From contig JALWZI010000043.1 in assembly GCA_027002755.1 (NCBI GenBank), positions 1-26,978 of the forward strand: a DNA stretch of 26,978 nucleotides, read 5' to 3'. Shown piece by piece: positions 8,561-13,828 of this stretch (position 1 is its first letter; each line of letters starts with the position of its first letter). Source of the DNA: Campylobacteraceae bacterium. GTDB taxonomy: Bacteria; Campylobacterota; Campylobacteria; Campylobacterales; Sulfurovaceae. Made by a program: the position numbers and the translations under genes. Under the pieces are notes generated by a model. That model searched no databases, was not told the origin of the DNA, and worked only from the letters and a program-made list of their open reading frames with translations.

Positions 8561-8953
8561 ATGAAACGATCTGTTTTCGTTCTTTTGGGGCTCCTCTTCC
8601 TCAGCGGATTCGCCACAGCCTCCGGATGGCTGCACGACTACGAGGAAGGACTGGAGAAGGCCCAGAAAGAGCATAAACTCGTTTTGATGATGTATGTCAA
8701 AAAGACCTGACCGGTCTGCAATCGTATGGAACAGGCTGTTCTACCACAAAAAGATGTTGCAGATCTGCTGGCGAAGCATTTCGTCACGGTCATTCTGGAT
8801 ATCGACGATCACATGCTGCCTGAAGGCTTCGGCTACTTTGCCGTTCCGACCTTCTACGTCATCGATTCCAAGGGGAAAAAGCTTGACCGGGCAGTCGGCG
8901 GTGCCGATGCTGAGACTTTTCTGGAGTTTCTCCGAAAATTCGTCAAGGAGTAG
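8561..8953 (+). CDS. Secreted thioredoxin-like protein with an in-frame TGA read as selenocysteine (U50-P-V-C53); candidate selenoprotein
   Basis: Reading from the ATG at 8561 (AAGGAG, 5-base spacer) gives 130 codons to TAG at 8951, interrupted only by TGA at 8708-8710. The first 20 residues are a signal peptide (MKRSVFVLLGLLFLSGFATA). The rest is a thioredoxin_7-like fold: a YEEGLEKAQKEHKLVLMMYV helix and strand, then KKT-TGA-PVCNRM, and the cis-proline segment AVPTFYVID. The TGA falls exactly on the first residue of the expected CPVC motif, giving UPVC. A hairpin with an AGGCT loop follows (8727-8743), resembling a bacterial SECIS. A protein starting at the ATG at 8726 would lack the signal peptide, first strand and active site and has no ribosome site. 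The alternatives are a one-base nonsense mutation (TGC to TGA) or a sequencing error. A periplasmic thiol or selenol oxidoreductase role is inferred; the partner is unknown. Confidence 0.65.
8727..8743 (+). promoter_or_regulatory. SECIS-like hairpin after the in-frame TGA
   Basis: TGGAAC (8727-8732) can pair with GTTCTA (8738-8743) through six pairs, one of them G-U, leaving the loop AGGCT. The loop GG is about 24 bases after the TGA. The fdhF SECIS of E. coli has an AGGUCU loop, with its GG about 20 bases downstream. The position and loop fit a SelB-binding element, but the stem is short and this was folded by eye. Confidence 0.5.
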
Positions 8954-9042
8954 CTCCCAACGGGGACGACCCGTCTCCATGATCTTTTCAACCCACTATG
9001 CAGTCAAAAGAGACGTATCCAAGCTCAGTCCAAAGGTCCATC

Positions 9043-10299
9043 ATGCAGAGTGAAAACCTGATCATCGGAGGAGGGGTCATCGGCCTCATGACCGCCTATA
9101 TGCTAATTCGGGCGGGACGGGAGGTTACCGTCATCGACAGGGGACGGATCGAAAACAGCACATCCTTCGGCAATGCCGGATTGCTGAGCGCTTTCGAAAA
9201 ATCGCCTCTCTCCGCACCGGGTGTCGTCTCCAAGACCCTCAAACTGATGCTCAAGGGCCAAAGCCCCATGTTTCTCAACCCCACACCGGATCCCCACATC
9301 TACCGATGGATTCTGAACTTCGTCAAAAATGCCAACGAAGAGCGCCTGAAAAAGACGTTGGCACTCTTCGAGAAATACGGTGAGATCGCAATGGGGTACT
9401 ACAGGGAGATGCAGGAGGACCTGGGGCTCGATCTCGATTTCCACCGGGAAGGGCTGCTGATGGTCTACACCCTACAGGAGAGTTTCGACGAGCGGCGCCG
9501 ATCCATCGAAGGAGAAGAAGAGGAAGCATGCGAAGAGAAATACAGCCTCCTCACCCCCTCGGAATGTCGGAACTATCTGCCGCTGCTCAACGACAGGATC
9601 GCCGGGGGTATCCTCCTCAAACGCAACGGCCACCTCGATCCCGGACGGATGATGCGAAATCTCAAAGCCTATCTGGAGGGACAGGGCGTGCGTTTCATTC
9701 TGGAAGAGGAGATCGTCGATTGGGAGCTGAAAGATCATCGGGTCGTCGCCGCCATTGGAAAAAAAGGCCGTTATCCGGCTCGAAACCTCATTCTCTCCAA
9801 CGGGGCCGACCGGAGCCTGGCGAAGCAGCTCGGTCGGGATCTGATGATGACCCCGGCCAAAGGGTACAGTATCACTTTCGGGATGGAAGAGTCCCTCAAA
9901 CCCAGAGTCCCTGCCCTTTTCAACGATCTCTTCATCGCCTGTACGCCCAGGCGGAACGATGTTCGTCTCACCAGCAAACTGGAGCTTGGTTCCAGGGACC
10001 CCAGGCCGCTGCAGAAGCGGATCGACAGCTTTTTGAACCATTTCCGGGAATATACCCGGCCTTTCGAAATGCACCATCCCGAAACCTGGGCTGGTTTCCG
10101 TCCTCTGACTCCCAACGACCGCCCCCTCGTCGGGCGTGAAGCGCGTTATCCGAACCTCATCTACGCGACCGGTCTGGGCTGGCTGGGGATCACCATGGGA
10201 CCGGCGGTTGGAGAGATGGTCGCCGATCTGATCCTCCGGGAAGCCCCGGACAAAAAGAGTGACGATATCCTGCTCTTCTCCGGATTCTGGCAGGGTTAG
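9043..10299 (+). CDS. DadA-like FAD-dependent D-amino-acid dehydrogenase / DAO-family oxidoreductase
   Basis: This is a 418-residue DAO-superfamily flavoprotein. The N-terminus carries the FAD motif LIIGGGVIGLMTAYMLIRAG with VTVID after it, then STSFGNAGLLSA, typical of DadA-type proteins. The C-terminus has WAGFRPLTPNDRPLVGR and ATGLGWLGITMGPAVGEMVADLI, the usual second FAD and substrate part. DadA oxidises D-amino acids to oxo-acids and passes electrons to the respiratory chain; glycine or sarcosine-like substrates are also possible. A longer reading begins at 8998, but the ATG at 9043 has AAAGG seven bases upstream and starts directly at the FAD strand, so I chose it. The 89-base gap after the selenoprotein candidate has no clear promoter, so they may be co-transcribed. 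Confidence 0.85.
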   Translation: MQSENLIIGGGVIGLMTAYMLIRAGREVTVIDRGRIENSTSFGNAGLLSAFEKSPLSAPGVVSKTLKLMLKGQSPMFLNPTPDPHIYRWILNFVKNANEERLKKTLALFEKYGEIAMGYYREMQEDLGLDLDFHREGLLMVYTLQESFDERRRSIEGEEEEACEEKYSLLTPSECRNYLPLLNDRIAGGILLKRNGHLDPGRMMRNLKAYLEGQGVRFILEEEIVDWELKDHRVVAAIGKKGRYPARNLILSNGADRSLAKQLGRDLMMTPAKGYSITFGMEESLKPRVPALFNDLFIACTPRRNDVRLTSKLELGSRDPRPLQKRIDSFLNHFREYTRPFEMHHPETWAGFRPLTPNDRPLVGREARYPNLIYATGLGWLGITMGPAVGEMVADLILREAPDKKSDDILLFSGFWQG

Positions 10300-11126
10300 C
10301 GCCTTGAAATCCTCGTCGCTTCCGCATCGATACTCTCTTCACGAACCAATTCTGTCAGCGCCTGCTTAAAGAGCTTTCGACTGAGACCAAAGACTTCCCG
10401 GATCTCTTCCGGCGAACTCTTATAACCATAGGGCAGCTCCCCTACGGCTTCGTCCAACCTTTCCAGAATCCTTTTCGTCGCTTCCGTCAGTTTCGCATCC
10501 CGACCGGGAGGACGAAGGCTCAGATCAAGTTTCTTATCCGGGCGGACCTTGACGATGTAGCCCCGGCGCCGATCTCCGGGCTCGAGTTTCTCGAACGTGT
10601 CATTCCCGAAGAGCATCCCTTCGTACTTCCCTTCGACGATGGCTTTGTATCCCAGCGGCGTTTTGGCCAGGATCGTCAGCTCCACCTCCTGACCGGGCTT
10701 GAGACCCTTCATCTCCCGGACGAAATATTTCCCCAGCTTCTGCGTCGCGTAGAGCCGCCCTGTCTGCTCGTCCCGACAGACCCGCAGCAGTTTCTTCTCC
10801 CCGATGCGGAAGTACTCTTTTTGCTGAGAAAGAGGGACAAAGAGATCCTTGGGCAGTCCCCAGTCGACAAAGGCCCCGTAGGGGCGATAGTCCACCACAG
10901 TAAAGAGTCCGTACTCATCCAGCATCGCCCTTGGGCGCTGCGTCGTGGCCACCGGTCGATCCTCCGAATCGTGGTAGAGAAAGACCTCGACCTTCCCTCC
11001 CACTTCCATCTCCGGGGTGACATAGGCGTTGGGTAACAGCACCTCCCCACCGTCCGCGGCACGAAGGAAGAGCCCGAATTCACTCCGTTTGTAGATCTCC
11101 AGCGTGTTGATCCGCCCGATCTCCAA
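10296..11126 (-). CDS. CvfB-like S1 RNA-binding protein (TTG start)
   Basis: The 276-residue protein matches the CvfB/YitL layout: tandem S1-type OB domains followed by a winged-helix end. Visible S1 pieces are LEIYKRSEFGLFLRA near the start, LFTVVDYRPYGAFVDWGLPKDLFVPLSQQ in the middle and GYKAIVEGKYEGMLF later; the wHTH part is SSPEEIREVFGLSRKLFKQALTEL. It probably binds RNA and tunes gene expression. The reading frame is open to 11309, but that overlaps the small membrane gene upstream, and the family begins with an I-G-x-x-N-x-L-E segment. The TTG at 11126 fits this; its ribosome site is not ideal (GGAG lies 17 bases off), so the exact start is uncertain. The 3' end overlaps the DadA-like stop on the other strand by 4 bases. 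Confidence 0.82.
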   Translation of the reverse strand: MEIGRINTLEIYKRSEFGLFLRAADGGEVLLPNAYVTPEMEVGGKVEVFLYHDSEDRPVATTQRPRAMLDEYGLFTVVDYRPYGAFVDWGLPKDLFVPLSQQKEYFRIGEKKLLRVCRDEQTGRLYATQKLGKYFVREMKGLKPGQEVELTILAKTPLGYKAIVEGKYEGMLFGNDTFEKLEPGDRRRGYIVKVRPDKKLDLSLRPPGRDAKLTEATKRILERLDEAVGELPYGYKSSPEEIREVFGLSRKLFKQALTELVREESIDAEATRISRR

Positions 11127-11154
11127 AGTCTGGGAAAGTGTTTCTCCTCTCTCC

Positions 11155-11346
11155 TTACTGCTCACTATTCTTTTCTTCTCCACTCGATTTCTCATTTTTC
11201 TTTTCTGTTTTCTCATTGGGATCGACAAGATCGCGTCTGCGCCCCTCCTCATCGAACTTCCGCTGAAAATTCCCCCGGACGATCGCAAAAGTGATCCACG
11301 CGAAAACAATCATTGCGATAATGTATAGAATATCTCCGAATTTCAT
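11155..11346 (-). CDS. Small single-pass membrane protein of unknown function (63 aa)
   Basis: The ATG at 11346 follows GAGGTG with a 5-base spacer. The protein has one hydrophobic segment at about residues 6-23 (ILYIIAMIVFAWITFAIV) and then a strongly charged cytoplasmic tail rich in Lys, Glu, Asp and Asn. I do not recognise a named family. A GTG two codons upstream (11352) is an alternative start. Its stop is followed directly by GGAGAGAGGAG, the likely ribosome region of the CvfB-like gene, so the two form a short operon. The hydrophobic start, good ribosome site and tight coupling support a real gene. Confidence 0.72.
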   Translation of the reverse strand: MKFGDILYIIAMIVFAWITFAIVRGNFQRKFDEEGRRRDLVDPNEKTEKKNEKSSGEEKNSEQ

Positions 11347-11361
11347 AAACACACCTCAAAA

Positions 11362-11398
11362 ATTGGTTATTGGTATATTGGTTATTGGTGTATTGGGG
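11362..11398. repeat. Heptad-repeat tract R2-left
   Basis: Five units of ATTGGTT / ATTGGTRT (7 or 8 bases) run in tandem just upstream of the small membrane gene. The same unit recurs at 19934-19962, including a shared TTATTGGTGTATTGG stretch. The facing tract at 11432 is a different heptad and not its complement. Confidence 0.8.
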
Positions 11399-11431
11399 AT
11401 ATTTTCAATCCAAAACCTAACAATCCCATCA

Positions 11432-11461
11432 TTCTCCATTCACCATCCTCAATTCTCAATT
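11432..11461. repeat. Heptad-repeat tract R2-right, running into the 3' end of trmL
   Basis: The units are TTCTCCA, TTCACCA, TCCTCAA, TTCTCAA and TT in strict 7-base steps. On the minus strand this is the AATTGAG-type heptad. The trmL stop (TGA at 11451-11449) and the codons just before it are made of this repeat. The same heptads occur at 16825-16866. Confidence 0.8.
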
Positions 11462-11916
11462 AAAATCCCCCCGTTCTGCCGTACCCCTTCGTAGGCCACG
11501 ATCCCGACGGCGACAGAGAGATTGAGGCTCCTGCCCTGCGCTCCCATGGGGATCGTCACACAATTTTGGGGATGATCCGCTATCAGCATTTCGGGAAGCC
11601 CCGAGGTCTCCGAACCGAAGAGCAGCCAGTCCCGGGGTCGGTAGCTCGCTTCCCAGTAGGGACGCGTCGTTTTGGTGGTAGCCAGATGGAAACGCTCGCT
11701 GATCGGATGGGCCTGCAAAAACTGTTCCAGTGAATCCCAAACCGTCAGATCCAGCTCTTTCCAGTAATCCAACCCTGCTCTGCGCACCGCCTTTTCACTG
11801 ATATCGAACCCCAGGGGCTTCACCAGATGCAGCCGCGCCCCCAGGTTGACACAGAGGCGTCCGATGTTGCCGGTATTGGGCGGGATCTGGGGGGAGACGA
11901 GGACGATGTTGAACAT
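11449..11916 (-). CDS. trmL: tRNA (cytidine(34)-2'-O)-methyltransferase TrmL (SPOUT family)
   Basis: TrmL methylates the wobble ribose of certain leucine tRNAs. The sequence has the SPOUT N-terminus NIVLVSPQIPPNTGNIGRLC and the SAM-binding trefoil-knot motifs LLFGSETSGLP and IPMGAQGRSLNLSVAVGIVAYE. Length 155 is normal. The ATG at 11916 overlaps the purU stop (TGATG); a TTG one codon upstream is less likely. The last residues (ILIEN) and the stop come from an intergenic heptad repeat that has reached the gene end, so the natural C-terminus may have been altered slightly. Confidence 0.93.
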   Translation of the reverse strand: MFNIVLVSPQIPPNTGNIGRLCVNLGARLHLVKPLGFDISEKAVRRAGLDYWKELDLTVWDSLEQFLQAHPISERFHLATTKTTRPYWEASYRPRDWLLFGSETSGLPEMLIADHPQNCVTIPMGAQGRSLNLSVAVGIVAYEGVRQNGGILIEN

Positions 11917-12752
11917 CAAAAAACAATCGTTTTGTTGCCGTGGATGAAGACCCGGTCGTTGAGGACCAGATTGAGCGCCCGAGAGAGGACCACCTTCTCC
12001 ACATCCCGGCCGGCGCGCTGCATATCCCGCCAGTCGAAGCGGTGGTTGACCGGGATGACATCCTGGGCGATGATGGGCCCTTCGTCCAGATCGTCAGTGA
12101 CGAAGTGGGCGGTAGCACCGATGATCTTGACCCCCCGCTCGTAGGCCTGCTTGTAGGGATTGGCTCCTATGAAGGCGGGGAGAAAGGAGTGGTGGATATT
12201 GAGGATCTTGCCCGGATAGCGGGCGACGAAAGCGGGAGTGAGGATCCGCATATATTTGGCCAGGACGATCACATCGAAATCGTACTTCTCCAGCTCCTCC
12301 ATGACCTTCGCCTCATGTTCCTCCCGACTCAGCCCGTCCGCAGGGATGTAGACGAAAGGAATGTCGAAGCGCTCTACCAGTCCCCGCAGCACCTCCCGAT
12401 TGGCAATCACCGCCTCAATATCCGCCTCCAGCTCCCCGTCGGCATGACGGATCAGGATATCCCCCAGGGCGTGGGACTCCTTGGTAGCCATGAGGACGAT
12501 CTTTTTCCGACGGGGCGTGATGACCCGGACATTGGCCCCCTCGGGAACCACCGCACGCAGATCCTCCTGCAGACGCTCTTCGTCGAAATTTCCGGTGATC
12601 ACCGAACGCATGAAGAACTTCCCAGCCTCCTTGTCCACGAACTCCCGGTTGCTGTCGATGTTGAGCCCGTAGTCGTAGAAGACTTTGGAGATCCGATAGA
12701 CCAGTCCCCGCTCGTCGTTACAGTCGATGAGTACCCGCGCCCGTTCCGCCAT
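11916..12752 (-). CDS. purU: Formyltetrahydrofolate deformylase PurU
   Basis: PurU hydrolyses 10-formyl-THF to formate and THF, balancing one-carbon pools. An N-terminal ACT-like domain (about residues 5-80, RVLIDCNDERGLVYRISKVF) is followed by a formyltransferase-like domain with ILNIHHSFLPAF (Asn185, His187) and HFVTDDLDEGPII, which contains the catalytic Asp. At 278 residues it has the standard length. The frame is open up to 12812, but the ATG at 12752 has AAGGA at a good distance and starts directly at the ACT domain. It overlaps trmL at the stop. Confidence 0.95.
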   Translation of the reverse strand: MAERARVLIDCNDERGLVYRISKVFYDYGLNIDSNREFVDKEAGKFFMRSVITGNFDEERLQEDLRAVVPEGANVRVITPRRKKIVLMATKESHALGDILIRHADGELEADIEAVIANREVLRGLVERFDIPFVYIPADGLSREEHEAKVMEELEKYDFDVIVLAKYMRILTPAFVARYPGKILNIHHSFLPAFIGANPYKQAYERGVKIIGATAHFVTDDLDEGPIIAQDVIPVNHRFDWRDMQRAGRDVEKVVLSRALNLVLNDRVFIHGNKTIVF

Positions 12753-12780
12753 GGCCGATCCTTGAAGAATTTTATTCGCG

Positions 12781-12786
12781 ATTATA
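12781..12786 (-). promoter_or_regulatory. -10 box for purU-trmL
   Basis: The minus strand reads CGATATAATCGCG with TATAAT 29 bases before the purU ATG. It lies back to back with the mnmD promoter. Confidence 0.6.
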
Positions 12787-12825
12787 TCGAAGATAAGTGA
12801 AGAGCTCTCCAAACCACCATCACGC

Positions 12826-12831
12826 TATAAT
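12826..12831 (+). promoter_or_regulatory. -10 box for mnmD
   Basis: ACGCTATAATTTT holds TATAAT only 20 bases before the ATG at 12852, so the leader would be about 14 bases long with a weak ribosome site (AAGCGAAG). Confidence 0.55.
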
Positions 12832-12851
12832 TTTCCCAAAAAGCGAAGCCG

Positions 12852-13625
12852 ATGTCCCTTTACGATCCCGAAAAACGCAGCCAAAAAGAAAAAGTCCCCA
12901 CCGAAGACGGCAGCCTCACCCTCTATTCCGCCGAATTTGACGAGTGTTACCACTCCACCCGAGACGGTGCCCTCAGGGAATCCCTGCACAAACATATCCT
13001 CCCCGCCTTCAGCCTGTCCGAAACCGACAAAGAGGAGCTGGTGATCCTGGATGTCTGCTTCGGGCTGGGCTACAACACCTTGGCGACACTCCATTATCTA
13101 CAGGAACACCCCATTGATGCCAAAGTAAAGATCTACTCCCCCGAATTCGATCGGGATCTGGTGGCATCGCTGACCGACTTCGACTATCCCGAAGTCTTCG
13201 CCCCGTTTGCCGAAATTATCCACCGGCTGGCCGAGCAGGGATCCTACCGCGATGAAAAAGTCGAAATCACGATCCTCTTCGGCGATGCGAGAGCGACGAT
13301 CCCGGAGATTCCGGATCGGATCGATATCGTCTATCAGGATCCGTTCAGTCCGAAGAAAAACCCCCTCCTCTGGACCCGTGAATACTTTGCCGACATCCGG
13401 GCCAAAGCCTCGAAGGATCTGATCCTCACCACCTACTCCAGCGCCACGCCGGTGCGGATGGGACTCTACGAAAACGGCTTTCTACTTTATGATACCCCCG
13501 GCGACGAAGTCCGCACCGGCACTATCGCTTCTCTCAAGCCCCTCGATCTGAAGCCCGTCGATATGGAGCTCAAAAAACAACGCAATCCCCAGGCGGCTTC
13601 CCTGCGGGATGGTATGTTCTACTAA
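12852..13625 (+). CDS. mnmD: MnmC-N/MnmD-like tRNA mnm5s2U methyltransferase (DUF752)
   Basis: This is the stand-alone version of the methyltransferase half of MnmC, which makes the final methyl transfer at wobble uridine 34 of certain tRNAs. Visible hallmarks are DECYHSTRDGALRESLHKHI, the SAM-binding strand with FGLGYNTL (residues 70-77), and YQDPFSPKKNPLLWTREYF (Asp163). No FAD oxidase domain is present, so 257 residues fits MnmD. It stands between a divergent promoter region and the structured segment before mutS7. Confidence 0.88.
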   Translation: MSLYDPEKRSQKEKVPTEDGSLTLYSAEFDECYHSTRDGALRESLHKHILPAFSLSETDKEELVILDVCFGLGYNTLATLHYLQEHPIDAKVKIYSPEFDRDLVASLTDFDYPEVFAPFAEIIHRLAEQGSYRDEKVEITILFGDARATIPEIPDRIDIVYQDPFSPKKNPLLWTREYFADIRAKASKDLILTTYSSATPVRMGLYENGFLLYDTPGDEVRTGTIASLKPLDLKPVDMELKKQRNPQAASLRDGMFY

Positions 13626-13648
13626 CGTCCCCGACATCCTCACTATGG

Positions 13649-13654
13649 TAAAAT
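13649..13654 (+). promoter_or_regulatory. Possible -10 box for mutS7
   Basis: TATGGTAAAATC contains TAAAAT 175 bases before the GTG at 13829. If used, the transcript would carry a leader of about 165 bases that includes the stem-loops at 13698-13802. Confidence 0.4.
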
Positions 13655-13697
13655 CTCTCAAATCTTAAATTGACCCCTCAAAAAACTTCATCAGAGA

Positions 13698-13802
13698 GGT
13701 TTCACTCGATGGCGACAAAGGAGCGCTCAACCCGTTAAACGGGCGCTTGCGTTCGCGACTGCCAGAGCCATCGAGTGAAACCGATTCAAGAATACTGAAT
13801 CG
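13698..13802. other. Structured segment in the mutS7 leader (16-bp stem plus second hairpin)
   Basis: GGTTTCACTCGATGGC (13698-13713) is perfectly complementary to 13767-13782. Inside lies a second helix: CCCG at 13731-13734 with CGGG at 13740-13743, stacked on AGCG/CGCT (13722-13725 with 13744-13747), and a GCGTTCGC mini-hairpin (13749-13756). It is followed at once by CGATTCA (13782-13788) pairing with TGAATCG (13796-13802). The mutS7 ribosome site starts 12 bases later. It could be a cis-regulatory leader, a small RNA, or a miniature mobile element with 16-bp terminal repeats. I do not recognise a known riboswitch. Confidence 0.7.
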
Positions 13803-13828
13803 GGTCGGATAAAAAAGGAAAAATCGGA

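Noticed and set aside
8541..8564. Seven-codon upstream ORF overlapping the 8561 start as ATGA
   Set aside because: It begins almost at the predicted transcription start and has no ribosome site; more likely chance.
8726..8953. Separate 75-residue gene beginning inside the thioredoxin-like frame
   Set aside because: It has no ribosome site and would begin after the active-site Cys; it is the downstream half of the frame containing the TGA.
8998..9042. Longer N-terminus of the DadA-like protein
   Set aside because: The ATG at 9043 has the ribosome site and starts directly at the FAD-binding strand.
11127..11309. N-terminal extension of the CvfB-like protein up to ATG 11309
   Set aside because: It overlaps the small membrane gene in another frame and precedes the family N-terminus; the extension is basic and of low complexity.
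13698..13782. tRNA, tmRNA or SRP RNA
   Set aside because: No cloverleaf, CCA end, tag frame or GGAAGCAGCC-like SRP loop was seen in the fold.
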